Positions 7,499-15,883 of a DNA stretch of 30,143 nt are shown piece after piece; positions within the stretch are counted from its first letter, which is position 1; every line of letters starts with the position of its first letter. The stretch comes from JAXMAF01 sp046350555 (GTDB lineage Bacteria > Planctomycetota > Phycisphaerae > Phycisphaerales > SM1A02). The translations under genes and the position numbers were made by a program. The DNA is taken from the NCBI GenBank assembly GCA_046350555.1, contig JAXMAF010000039.1, forward strand, positions 1-30,143. The letters are read 5' to 3'. The notes beneath the pieces were generated by a model. It was not told the origin of the DNA, did no database searches, and worked only from the letters and a program-made list of their open reading frames with translations.

Positions 7499-8377
7499 AT
7501 GCCCGAGCCGATGATCTGGATCGACGGAAAGCTCGTGCCGAAGTCGCAGGCGGTCGTCTCCGTCTACGACCACGGCCTGCTCTACGGCGATGGCTGTTTC
7601 GAGGGAATCCGCGCCTACGGCGGCCGGGTCTTCAAGCTCGGCGCGCATCTGCGGCGCATGTGGACCTCGGCCGAGAAGATCCGCCTCAAGCCGGCGTACA
7701 CGCCGGAGCAGGTCGCGGCCGCGATCCGCGAGACGCTCGTCGCCAACGCGCTGCCCAACGGCTACATCCGCCTGATCTTCACGCGCGGCGTCGGCACGCT
7801 CGGACTGCATCCGTTCAAGTGTCCCACGCCGGGGACGATCATCATCACCGACCAGATCCAGCTCTACCCGCCGGAGCTCTACCGGGAAGGCATGAAGGTC
7901 ATCGTCGCGAAGCGGCCGCGCATCCCGATCGCGTGCCTCGATCCGGCGATCAAGTCGCTGAACTACCTCAACAACATCCTCGCGAAGATCGAGTCGATCG
8001 ACGCCGGCGTGCTCGAGGCGATCATGCTCAACACCGACGGCTTCGTGGCCGAGTGCACCGGCGACAACATCTTCGTGATCAAGGACGGCGCGGTGATCAC
8101 GCCGCCGAAGGAGGCTGGCATGCTCCACGGGATCACGCGGCAGTTCGTGATCGACACGGTCTGCCCCGCGCTGAACGTCCCGGTGCGCGAGCAGATGATG
8201 CGGCTGCCCGACGTGCTCTCCGCGGACGAGGTCTTCCTGACCGGGACCGCGGCGGAGATCATCGGCGTGAGCCAGATCGACGAGCACCGCATCGGCGCCG
8301 GACGCGTCGGGCCGATCACCGCGCGGCTCGAGGCCGAGTTCCGCCGGCGCGTCGCGAAGGATGCACCGGAGGATTGA
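7499..8377 (+). CDS. ilvE: Branched-chain amino acid aminotransferase
   Basis: PLP class IV (fold IV) aminotransferase that interconverts valine, leucine and isoleucine with their 2-oxo acids, using glutamate/2-oxoglutarate. 292 aa. Visible marks are the N-terminal VYDHGLLYGDGCFEGIRAY, RLIFTRGVGTLG, the PLP lysine K152 in IKSLNYLNN, ECTGDNIFVIKDG, and the GVSQID region near the C-terminus with EVFLTGTAAEI. D-amino-acid aminotransferase and ADC lyase share the fold, but FEGIRAY and the lysine context favour IlvE. It stands alone, with its own short 5' region after repeat copy A. Confidence 0.92.
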   Translation: MPEPMIWIDGKLVPKSQAVVSVYDHGLLYGDGCFEGIRAYGGRVFKLGAHLRRMWTSAEKIRLKPAYTPEQVAAAIRETLVANALPNGYIRLIFTRGVGTLGLHPFKCPTPGTIIITDQIQLYPPELYREGMKVIVAKRPRIPIACLDPAIKSLNYLNNILAKIESIDAGVLEAIMLNTDGFVAECTGDNIFVIKDGAVITPPKEAGMLHGITRQFVIDTVCPALNVPVREQMMRLPDVLSADEVFLTGTAAEIIGVSQIDEHRIGAGRVGPITARLEAEFRRRVAKDAPED

Positions 8378-8428
8378 CCTCGGATGGCGCTCGACGCGGG
8401 ACGATCGGCGTCGAGCGGCGCACGCTCG

Positions 8429-8440
8429 CACGGCGCCGTG
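8429..8440. repeat. Perfect 12-bp palindrome between ilvE and the next gene
   Basis: CACGGCGCCGTG is fully self-complementary. It lies in the 145-bp gap between the ilvE stop and ATG 8523 and could be an operator half or chance in such GC-rich DNA. Nothing else is recognised in this gap except a purine-rich GAAGGGGA, a possible ribosome site about 10 nt before ATG 8523. Confidence 0.25.
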
Positions 8441-8522
8441 GCGCCGAGCCGACGCATCGGGGACCCGCCCGGCCCACGTGGCGGGCGTCTGGAGCACGGA
8501 GACCGAAGGGGACGTCGACCGC

Positions 8523-9992
8523 ATGAAATGCACCTCGTGCGGCTACGCGCTCTGGAACCTGCCCGCGCGGACCTGTCCCGAGTGCGGCAGCGCGTTCAAG
8601 CCCAGCGATTTCTCGTTCGCTCCGGCGTCGGTCCGCTTCTGCTGCCCACACTGCGACCAGCAGTACTTCGGGACCGACGCCGCGGGTCAGCTCGTGCCGC
8701 GGGCGTTCAAGTGCGTGCGCTGCGGCAGACCGGTCGACATCGATCAGATGATCCTGCGGCCGATCGCGGGCGTCGACGCGGGCACGCTGACGCCCGACGA
8801 CATGCCGTGGCTCGAGCGCCGAAACCGCACGATCGGCAGGGCCTGGGTGCAGACGATCGGGCGGGCGATGGTCGCCCCCGCGGCGCTGATGCGTGCGGTC
8901 CCGGAAGAGACGCCGCCACGGAGGGCCGCGCACTTCATGCTGGCGAACCTCGCGATCTTCTTCCTGGTCGGCAACCTGCCCGCGGCGATCGTCGCGCAGG
9001 GTGTGATCCGTGGCGCCATGGGTCCGAGGACCGGCGCGACCGCGTCGCTTCGCGGCGGCGTCGTGTTCATCCAGGCGTTGACCTTCACGAGCAGCCTCGT
9101 GACGCTCCTCCTGGCGGCGCTCATGTGGGTCGTGCTCGCCGGATGGCTGCTGCGCCTCCTCGGCGTCGTCGACGCGTCCGCCGCGCGGACGTGGCAGGCC
9201 ATCGGGTTCGCCAGCGCGGCCGCGGCGCCGATGGCGATTCCCTGCGGCTGCGGCCACTACCCAGGGCTCGTCTGGTGGATGGTCAGCGCCACGATCATGC
9301 TCGGTGCGGCGCATCGCCGGTCCGGCGGACGCGTTGCGGCGGCGTCGATCATCGCGGCGGTGATCGCCATCGTCGCGCAGGTCGCGGCCAACGTCGCCAT
9401 CAGCGCCGCAGCCTTCGGCAGCCAGTTTGCGTCCTTCAGCTCCGCGACGAACACACCGCCGTTGGCGAACAGCGGCGACATCGGAGGTGCGCTTCGGCAG
9501 TTCACGGTCATGCAGGGACGCTGGCCGCGCCACGGCCTCGAGCTGCTCGGCAACCCGCTCCAGCCGGCCGACTTCAGCCTCGGGACGGCCTCGGCGGGCG
9601 CCAGCTCGCCGGCGATCGGTTCCACGACGCTCGTCGATCTCGAGACGGTGCCGGGCGACTGGCCGAACATCGCGGCGGATGCCGCGTCGTCGCTTCCCGA
9701 CGACGTCCTTGCGCATCGCGTCGGCGATGTCGTCTTCACGTATCATGGCATTCCGATCGACGCGGCCGATCCGCTCCTGTGGACCGCGGTGCTTGTGAAG
9801 GAGGAGCGCTTCGTGACGCCGGCGCCGACCGATCCGATCGTCACCTTCTGCCTCGACGGACAGGTCAATCGCATCGCTCCGGACGCCTTCGCGGAGGCTG
9901 TCGCGGCGCAGAACGAAGAACGCCGACGGCTCGGGCTGCGGCCGCTGCCGGAGGATCTCGGGCGCGTCTTCGTCGGTGCGCCGGCGCGCTGA
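8523..9992 (+). CDS. Zinc-ribbon multi-pass membrane protein, planctomycete type
   Basis: 489 aa, function unknown. The N-terminus starts directly with a zinc ribbon (CTSCGYAL, CPEC, residues 3-22) and a second one (CCPHC, CVRC, about 40-75). Four hydrophobic segments follow at about residues 137-165, 180-215, 220-262 and 275-300, an arrangement like Yip1-domain proteins. A soluble C-terminal half (about 305-489) includes LRQFTVMQGRWPRHGLELLG, reminiscent of pilin-like N-terminal helices in planctomycete exported proteins. MKCTSCGYAL at the very start and GAAGGGGA upstream favour ATG 8523 over the longer frame from 8361. Two more zinc-ribbon membrane proteins follow. Confidence 0.8.
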   Translation: MKCTSCGYALWNLPARTCPECGSAFKPSDFSFAPASVRFCCPHCDQQYFGTDAAGQLVPRAFKCVRCGRPVDIDQMILRPIAGVDAGTLTPDDMPWLERRNRTIGRAWVQTIGRAMVAPAALMRAVPEETPPRRAAHFMLANLAIFFLVGNLPAAIVAQGVIRGAMGPRTGATASLRGGVVFIQALTFTSSLVTLLLAALMWVVLAGWLLRLLGVVDASAARTWQAIGFASAAAAPMAIPCGCGHYPGLVWWMVSATIMLGAAHRRSGGRVAAASIIAAVIAIVAQVAANVAISAAAFGSQFASFSSATNTPPLANSGDIGGALRQFTVMQGRWPRHGLELLGNPLQPADFSLGTASAGASSPAIGSTTLVDLETVPGDWPNIAADAASSLPDDVLAHRVGDVVFTYHGIPIDAADPLLWTAVLVKEERFVTPAPTDPIVTFCLDGQVNRIAPDAFAEAVAAQNEERRRLGLRPLPEDLGRVFVGAPAR

Positions 9993-9994
9993 CA

Positions 9995-10093
9995 CGGATT
10001 CCAGGAGACCTCCATGCGTTCGACCCCTTGCCCACAGCGTCGTCTCACGATGAAACTGGGTTGGGTGGGGCGCGAGAATCAACTGGGACGCGT
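9995..10093 (+). repeat. 99-bp dispersed intergenic repeat, copy B
   Basis: Begins CGGATTCC 2 nt after the stop of the preceding gene (TGA 9990-9992) and ends ACTGGGACGCGT. It differs from copy C at 11 of 99 positions with no gaps. TTCCAG near the left end and CTGGGA near the right end are imperfect inverted repeats. TGAC is present on both flanks (9990-9993 and 10095-10098), possibly a target duplication. Confidence 0.85.
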
Positions 10094-10192
10094 ATGACGC
10101 CGCCGCGTCGCTACCGCCTGGTGCATGATCCGCGAGTGCACGGGCGGTGACGGCGCGAGGTCGCGTGTGTGCTTGCGGGGGAGAGCCTCGTC

Positions 10193-11251
10193 GTGAAACC
10201 AACCCGTTGGATTCGATTCTTCATGCTGGCGGCGCTGATCGCCGCGGCGTCGCCGCTGGTCGCCGTCTTCGTCAAGGGCCTGACGCTCACGCGCACGGCA
10301 GACATGCTCGCCATCGCGTCGATGGTGGGGGTGGTCGGCCTGCTGCTGGCCGCGCCGGCGCTGCTTTGCGCGGCGATGCTCGAACGGGGGCGGGCGCGCC
10401 GTTCCATGGTGGTGGGAGTCGTCTGCTGCGCGGCGGCGTTCGCCTGTTGGGCGATCGTGCCGCTCATGCCTCGAACGACCCGGCTTGGTGAAACGCTGGT
10501 CGGGTCGGTGCGCATCGCCGCCACGTGGCTCTCCGCAGCCGGCGCGTCGTTGGGTGTCGCGGCGACGATGATCGCCCATCCGCAGCCACTGCGCGTGGGG
10601 CGGGCGCTGCGCGCCGCGACCATCGTCGTCGCCGCGGCCACCGGAGCGTTCGTGGCCGGGGCGGTCACGTGGATCGAGTTCCACCCCAGCGTGCTGCGTC
10701 GGGACGATGCAACGCTCTTCCGGCTCGTGTTGACCGGCGAGGCGCTCCTGGCATGCGTCTCCCTGGGAATGTTCTGCACGGTCGTCGCCGCCGCGTGGCC
10801 GTTGCTCGTTGGCGGCGACCCGGTGCATCACGGCGCCACCGTCGTCTCGGGCGCGCGGCGCGAGGCCTTCGATCCGTCCGTCGTCGCGCCGCAGGGCGGC
10901 GCGCTTGCGCGCTCCCCCGAGACCGATGCCTCGTCCGATTTCTCGGTTGATGCCCGACCCGATGCCCTACCCGATACCTTGCCCGATCCCTTGTCCGACG
11001 TCTCCGTGAGGGAGCACGCGATCTCGGCGGCGCCGCGGGGCGCAGCGCGCCCCTCGACCGTCCGCGCACGCTGTCCGCGATGCGCCGAGTGGCACGTTCT
11101 ACCGCTTGGCGGCGCCGCCTGCGGCTCGTGCGGCCTGCGTCGTGTGGAGGCCGCATGGACAACGTGGACACTCGATTCCGCCGCGCGTCCAGCGTGCGGC
11201 TGCGCATCGCCGCATTGCTCGGCGCGCCGATCGGCTTGCCATCATGAGTAG
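10193..11251 (+). CDS. Six-helix membrane protein with C-terminal zinc ribbon
   Basis: About 352 aa if read to the TAG at 11249-11251. GTG 10193 is chosen because GGGGGAG lies about 10 nt before it; GTG 10169 is in the same frame. Six hydrophobic helices cover roughly residues 7-28, 36-64, 72-93, 103-126, 137-160 and 175-205. An Asp/Pro-rich linker follows, then a zinc knuckle (CPRC ... CGSCG, around residues 298-318). The gene probably ends near 11155, where the next gene starts. The last 32 residues are Ser/Ala/Cys-rich, overlap that start and may be out of frame because of an indel. Function unknown. Confidence 0.65.
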   Translation: MKPTRWIRFFMLAALIAAASPLVAVFVKGLTLTRTADMLAIASMVGVVGLLLAAPALLCAAMLERGRARRSMVVGVVCCAAAFACWAIVPLMPRTTRLGETLVGSVRIAATWLSAAGASLGVAATMIAHPQPLRVGRALRAATIVVAAATGAFVAGAVTWIEFHPSVLRRDDATLFRLVLTGEALLACVSLGMFCTVVAAAWPLLVGGDPVHHGATVVSGARREAFDPSVVAPQGGALARSPETDASSDFSVDARPDALPDTLPDPLSDVSVREHAISAAPRGAARPSTVRARCPRCAEWHVLPLGGAACGSCGLRRVEAAWTTWTLDSAARPACGCASPHCSARRSACHHE

Positions 11252-12099
11252 CTGGTCCCGTCGATCGCCCAATCCGCCTTGAGCGACTTCGATCTTCCCG
11301 TTCCACCACTCGAGATGGTGGTGATCGGAGCGACGTTTGTGGCCGCGGCGATCACGGTGGTCATCCGCGGCGCTCGCGGCCCGTGCCTGCCGGATCCGTC
11401 GACGACATGGACGACCGGCGCCGCCGGGCCGCGCGATTCGCCGTCCGCATGGCGGTCGTCGGGGCCGCGGGGGCGTTGGCGGCCGGGCTGCTGCGGCTGG
11501 TCCTCGGCGAGGCCGCCCTCGCGTCGTCCTTGGCCGGGATCCTCCTTCGCGCGGGCGCGATCGCCGCGGCCGCAGGTGCGGCGACGCAGGCCGTCATGGC
11601 GATGTGGGGGCTCGAGCTCGATGCGCTGTGGGTGCGCGGCGTGCGGGGATTCGCCGTGGCGGCGATCGCGGCGATCTTCCTCCTCGTCGTCTGCCTCGCG
11701 GCTGGTGGCGCTGCTTCCCGAGGACGGGCTGCGCGCTATGGCTACATCTTCGTCGGCGTCGCGATCTTCGCCGTGGGGCTGGGCGGCGGCTCGCCCGGCG
11801 CGATCGTCGCCTCGTCCGCGCGAGGCCGCATGGCGACGCGGCCTGCCGGCGAGTCGATCGCCGAGTCGATCCGACAGGTCGACTGCCCGCGATGCGGCGC
11901 GGCCGGGCGGCCCCGACGATCGTTTCGGCCTGCCCGCGCTTGCCGCTTCGCGATCTTCGTGGAGATCGAGGAGCCGCGCTGCGCCTGCGGCTATTCGCTC
12001 TTCGCCCTGCGCGGCACGACGTGCCCCGAGTGCGGCCGGGCGATCGAGCCGGCCGCGGCGCCGCGCGCAACGTCGGCCGCTGGCACGGCGCCGACCTAG
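11155..12099 (+). CDS. Membrane protein with C-terminal zinc ribbons, frameshifted
   Basis: GGAGG at 11146-11150, four bases before ATG 11155, marks the start. The frame changes near 11245, returns near 11370, changes near 11905 and returns near 11945. Read this way it gives an N-terminal helix, SDFDLPVPPLEMVVIGA with a second helix, two more helix pairs, then DCPRCGAA...SACPR-CRFAIFVEIEEPRC and CACGYSLFALRGTTCPECGR. Two compensating pairs of shifts restore the knuckles, as expected for assembly errors in an intact gene. The terminal double zinc ribbon with EEPRC-x-CGY is a recurring planctomycete motif. Function unknown; probably related to its two upstream neighbours. Confidence 0.65.
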
Positions 12100-12118
12100 T
12101 GTCCGGGCGAACGCGCCG

Positions 12119-12706
12119 CTACGCATGCACGGGTCCGAGCACCCGCTCGATGCGACGATCGGGGACGAGCCAGATGAGCGCGACGAGCACGTAGATCGCC
12201 TGCGAGATTCCGGGCACGACGAACGCGCAGGGGATGGCCGCGAGGTAGAGGATCAGCGACGCGAGCCCCTTCCGATCCGCGCCGACCGCCTTGGCGAGGA
12301 TCGACTCCGGCCCGTGGCACGCGACGATGCGCCGCTGGAGCAGCAGGAACGACGCGCCGCACAGGAGCAGCACCACCCCATAGAGCGCCGTCGGCGCCGC
12401 CGCGAAGTGGTTCTCGCCCATCCAGCCAGTGACGAACGGCACCAGCGAGAGCCAGAAGAGCAGGTGAAGGTTCGCCCAGAGCACGCTGCCCGTCACGCGG
12501 TTCGCCGCATGCAGCATGTGATGATGGTTGTTCCAGTAGATGCCGACGTAGACGAAGCTCAGCACATAGCTGAGCAAGACCGGAATGAGCGGCCGAAGGT
12601 CCGCGAGATGCTCCGCGTCGTGCGGCACCTTCAGCTCGAGCACCATGATCGTGATGATGATGGCGATCACCCCGTCGCTGAACGCCTCGAGCCTTCCCTT
12701 GGTCAT
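12119..12706 (-). CDS. TMEM175-family (DUF1211) potassium channel-like protein
   Basis: 195 aa, six predicted transmembrane helices. The N-terminal helix carries the family signature RLEAFSDGVIAIIITIMVLEL, here visible as R-x3-F-S-D-G-V/I. IYWNNHHHMLHAA in the second or third helix is also typical. Bacterial TMEM175 proteins form tetrameric K+-leak channels in the cytoplasmic membrane. It converges with the zinc-ribbon gene (19 bp between stops). The start MTKGRLEAFSDGV is the usual beginning. The 147 bp upstream hold a heptamer repeat. Confidence 0.9.
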   Translation of the reverse strand: MTKGRLEAFSDGVIAIIITIMVLELKVPHDAEHLADLRPLIPVLLSYVLSFVYVGIYWNNHHHMLHAANRVTGSVLWANLHLLFWLSLVPFVTGWMGENHFAAAPTALYGVVLLLCGASFLLLQRRIVACHGPESILAKAVGADRKGLASLILYLAAIPCAFVVPGISQAIYVLVALIWLVPDRRIERVLGPVHA

Positions 12707-12778
12707 CGTGCGCGATCCTCATCCAGGCACTTGGGGGCGACGGTCGGAATGGCGCGGGGTCGGGGATGGAGCGATCCA

Positions 12779-12806
12779 CCAAGAACCAGTAACCAGTAAC
12801 CAATAA
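12779..12806. repeat. 7-bp tandem repeat
   Basis: Four adjacent heptamers: CCAAGAA, CCAGTAA, CCAGTAA, CCAATAA. On the minus strand this reads TTATTGG-TTACTGG. It is an AT-richer island between the TMEM175-type gene and mqnC. Confidence 0.8.
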
Positions 12807-12853
12807 CCCTGACGGGCACCGTCCCGCGCGGTCGGCCCCGTCCCGTCCGCCCG

Positions 12854-14228
12854 TCATCCCTTCGCGATGGTCAGTTCGACGGCGGTCTCGTGCGGGCGCT
12901 CGGCGTGGAGGCGCTGGGCGCGCAGCGTCGACCAGTCGGCGATGCGCAGGTCGGGGGAGTCCGAGCCGCGGTGGATCCTCAGCAGGTTGTACTCGTTGTC
13001 GCGCTGCGCCGGGAGGAAGCCCGCGTCGCGGATGAGCCGGCACAGCGTCGGCTCGTTGAGGCAGTGCGTCGTGCCCGCCGACGAGACGACGTTCTCCTCC
13101 ATCATGACCGAACCCATGTCGTTGGCGCCGTAGCGCAGGCCCACCTGGCCGATGTGCGGACCCATCGTGACCCAGCTCGATCCGATCGAGTAGATGTTGT
13201 CGAGGTAGAGACGGCTCAGCGCCTGCGTGCGCAGGTACGCCGACGAGCCGGCCATGCGCACGACGCGCCCGAAGTCCGGGTCGGTCTCCTTCGATCCCGA
13301 ACCGTCGAGTCGGGCCACGGTCGCCGGGGAACGGGTCGCCGGTCTCGTCGGCGGCTCCACTCGCGGGCCGGCGAGCATGTTCTCGCGGCTGGAACGGCCA
13401 GGGCGATGAACGCCTTGCACCGCCCGCCCGCGTGCCCGGTGCCGGCGCCGAAGTCCCGCGATCGCCCTGTCCTGCGAGGGCGGCTGGCTCCATGTGGTGG
13501 ACGCGGTCGGCGATTCCTCGATGTGGCCGAACATCATCGTCGCCGGAGTATTTCATGCCCGGCTCGTGCGCTGGTACAGCCGTGAGCCACGACTCGGCGT
13601 CGCGCACGCCAGGCCGATCTTGCGGCGAACGGCCGGCGCGAAGATCACCGCCGCCGCCGCCGGGCACGCTGTCGAGTCCGGCGGCGGCGAGGCCGGAGCA
13701 TCACCCACCTGATCTTCTCGCGGGCCTCGCCCGGGAGGATCGAAGAAGCGCACGAACTCCACGAACTCGGGCGGACTGAAGCGTGGACGTGAACGCGAGG
13801 GAAGCGGCTCCTTGATCCCGCGCGGAGCAGCGCCTCGTACTCAGCGCGAGCCCCGGATGCATCCCGCCCTGCATGAGGATCTGCGTCCCGCCGATGGCGA
13901 CGAAACCGTCGATCTTGCCGAGGGCGTCTCGCGGCCGAGGGACGTACGCGTCGTTCTCGTCGCCGTCGCGCCCGGAACGCGCAGAAGGTGCATCGCGCGG
14001 TGCAGACGTTGGTGTAGTTGATGTTCCGGTCGATGACGTACGTCCGGATGCGGTCGCCATGCAGCGCACTGAGCACCGCGCGTCGGCTGGTGGCCCGACC
14101 GACTGAGCGGTAGCTCGTGGTACAGCGCCCTGCTCGGGCGAGAGGCGGGCCTCGCCGGCCGCGACCGCCGAGCAGGCCGTGTCGGTGGCGGGCAGGTGAG
14201 GATGGACGGCCGGGGCGGCTGTGGGCAT
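12854..14228 (-). CDS. mqnC: Cyclic dehypoxanthine futalosine synthase (MqnC), multiply frameshifted
   Basis: Radical SAM enzyme of the futalosine menaquinone pathway; it cyclises dehypoxanthine futalosine. Read from the high-coordinate end across frames: RLSPEQGA near the N-terminus, NINYTNVCTARCTFCAF (CxxxCxxC cluster site, 14040-13985), GGTQILMQGGMHP, FPRVHVHA, FVRFFD, IFAPAVRRKIG, MMFGHIEE, then an intact stretch (13310-12854) with YLRTQALSRLYLDN, WVTMGPHIGQVGLRYGANDMGS and MMEENVVSSAGTTHC. The MGSVMMEENVV and SAGTT block separates MqnC from its paralogue MqnE. At least seven indels break the frame between 13.3 and 14.2 kb, yet every family block survives, so assembly error is favoured. 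Exact start is uncertain. Confidence 0.85.
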
Positions 14229-14245
14229 GTTCGACGGGCGGCAAG

Positions 14246-14283
14246 CTTCGACTTCAGTTTCCTTCTGCTGAAACTTGTGAATC
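14246..14283. repeat. AT-rich island with short inverted repeats between mlaE and mqnC
   Basis: The 55-bp gap between the mlaE stop and the mqnC start is much less GC-rich than its surroundings. It holds overlapping dyads: AGTTTC 14256-14261 with GAAACT 14270-14275, and TTCAG 14253-14257 with CTGAA 14268-14272. No T-run follows, so a terminator is doubtful; it may carry the mqnC promoter or a regulator site. Confidence 0.4.
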
Positions 14284-15003
14284 CTACGGACCCGCGCCGC
14301 TCAGTTCCAGCCGATCGTAGAAGATCGCGGTGAAGAGGGCGTCGGCGAGGACGACGCTCACGACCGTCTGGACGACCGTGTCGGTGGTGGCTCGACCGAC
14401 CCCCGCTGCGCGCGCCACCAGTCGCGGAGGCCGTTGTAGCAGGCGATCGTCCCGAGGATGCCGCCGAAGACCCACGCCTTGATCAGTCCGGTGAAGAAGT
14501 CCGTCGGCTCGAGCTGACTCAGCGTGTTCTGCTTGTAGAGCGAGTAGGGAACGCCGAGGAACCAGACGCCCATCGCCCCGCCGCTGATCACCGACGTGAG
14601 GTCGCCGATGACGGTGAGCACGACGAGGCTGACGGTCGTAGCGAGGACCCGCGGCACGACGAGGAAGCGGATCAGGGTTGAGTGCGCGCCTCGAGCGCGC
14701 TCGATCTCCTCGCCGACGACCATGGTGCCGATCTCGGCCGCGATCGCGGCGCCCCGCGAAGCCGGTCAGCACGATCGCGGCGATGAGCGGCCCGAGCTCG
14801 CGCAGCACGGCGACGCCGATGATGTTGGCGGTCTTGTCGACCTGGCCGAAGTCCTGCAACGGGGGCCCATCTGGGCGAGGATCACGCCGATGCACGCCTT
14901 CGCGTCCACGCCACCCACCAGCGAGAAGGCCCGCAACCAGATGTCGCCCCAGGGCGTCGAGCAGCCGGATCGGGAGGGAAGGGGTTGGCGAGTCGGCCGG
15001 CAT
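14284..15003 (-). CDS. mlaE: MlaE-family ABC transporter permease, frameshifted
   Basis: Inner-membrane permease of an Mla-type lipid (phospholipid) transporter. Blocks appear in family order: QVDKTANIIGVAVLRELGP, LIAAIVLTGFAG, MVVGEEIERA, RFLVVPRVLATTVSLVVLTVIGD, FFTGLIKAWVFGGILGTIACY, GVGRATTDTVVQ, VVLADALFTAIFY. About 239 aa, slightly shorter than usual. At least three indels lie near 14.4, 14.75 and 14.9 kb. It starts 14 nt after the STAS gene stop. In proteobacterial Mla systems a STAS protein (MlaB) belongs to the same complex, which fits this neighbour. No MlaF ATPase or MlaD gene is in the window. Confidence 0.85.
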   Translation of the reverse strand: MPADSPTPSLPIRLLDALGRHLVAGLLAGGWRGREGVHRRDPRPDGPPLQDFGQVDKTANIIGVAVLRELGPLIAAIVLTGFAGRRDRGRDRHHGRRRGDRARSRRALNPDPLPRRAAGPRYDRQPRRAHRHRRPHVGDQRRGDGRLVPRRSLLALQAEHAESARADGLLHRTDQGVGLRRHPRDDRLLQRPPRLVARAAGVGRATTDTVVQTVVSVVLADALFTAIFYDRLELSGAGP

Positions 15004-15017
15004 CGCGTCTCCGGCCG

Positions 15018-15363
15018 TCAGGCCGACTTGGCCTCCGCGGTCGTCGCGACGATCTTGAAGACCGTGTCGAGGCGGGCGATCTCGAGCACCGACTTGACGC
15101 GCGGCTGGAGCGCCGCGAGGAGGAACTTCGTCCGTTGCGCCCGCGCCACCTGGAGCGCCTCGATCAGCGTCGCGATCCCCGAGCTGTCCATGTACGGCAC
15201 CTGGGAGAGGTCCACGACGAGTCGTTGCGGCTTCCGCGCGCTCGCCTCGGCCAGCGCCGTGCGAAGCCGGGGCGATCGACTGAGGTCGATGTCGCCGACG
15301 GCCTCGGCAGGGAGCCGTCGGAGCGAGCATCGAGGTGCGCACCAATGCATCGGGAGTGGTCAT
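15018..15363 (-). CDS. STAS-domain protein (anti-sigma-antagonist / MlaB-like)
   Basis: About 115 aa. The STAS fold is clear: PAEAVGDIDLSRSPRLRTAL, RLVVDLSQVPYMDSSGIATL with the phosphorylatable serine motif D-S-S-G, and KSVLEIARLDTVFKIV. ATG 15363 (MTTPDALVRT) is the likely start, with one indel near 15315 joining it to the core. It follows a HATPase gene and precedes mlaE on the same strand. Either it is the partner of that kinase in a SpoIIAA/RsbV-type switch, or it is the MlaB-like subunit of the permease; the context supports both. Confidence 0.85.
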
Positions 15364-15883
15364 GTTCGTCGTTCCGTGCGATCCGGTGCCGTCGACGCGC
15401 TGGTCGCGTCGTCCGGCTTGATCGATTCAGGTACTTGACCAGAGTGAGCCGCATGCCGCCAGCGGCGCGGCTGTTCCACCGGCAGTCGTTCATCACCTCG
15501 CGGATGATGTGCACGCCCAGATCCGCCGGGCCGGATCTCCTCCAGCGGGCGGCTCCGGATTGACGCGGGGTCGACCTGCCGTCGAGGTCTCGATCACGAA
15601 CCGCAGCCCCGGACGGCCCTCGGCGAGCCTCGAGACGTGCAGCCAGATGCGTCCATCCGGGTTTCGTCCGTAGCCGTGGTTGATGATGTTCGCCATCGCC
15701 TCGTCGATGGCGAGCGCAATCTGGAACTGCGTGACCTCGTCGAATCCCGCCCGCTCGGCCAGGCAGGTGACGAAGGCCCGCAGCGGCGCCAGGAAGAGCG
15801 GCTGGCTGGGAATCTCGATCCGCGCCTCGGCGTCGGGCCGGGATGCGTCGGTCGACGTGCTGGCTCCGCGCTTGGTCGGTCAT
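15360..15883 (-). CDS. HATPase_c_2 serine kinase / anti-sigma-like protein, frameshifted
   Basis: RsbW/SpoIIAB-type GHKL ATPase of about 172 aa. Segments by frame: an N-terminal ARIEIPSQPLFLAPLRAF, ALAIDEAMANIINHGYGRN (N-box, Mg-ATP), RIWLHVSRL, GLRFVIE, and LGVHIIREVMNDCRWNS (G-box) with GGMRLTLVKYLNR at the end. Such kinases phosphorylate a STAS partner or bind a sigma factor. Its ATG overlaps the HEAT gene stop (ATGA, 15880-15883), and the STAS gene starts about where it ends, so the three are translationally linked. At least three indels disturb the frame. Exact end is uncertain. Confidence 0.8.
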
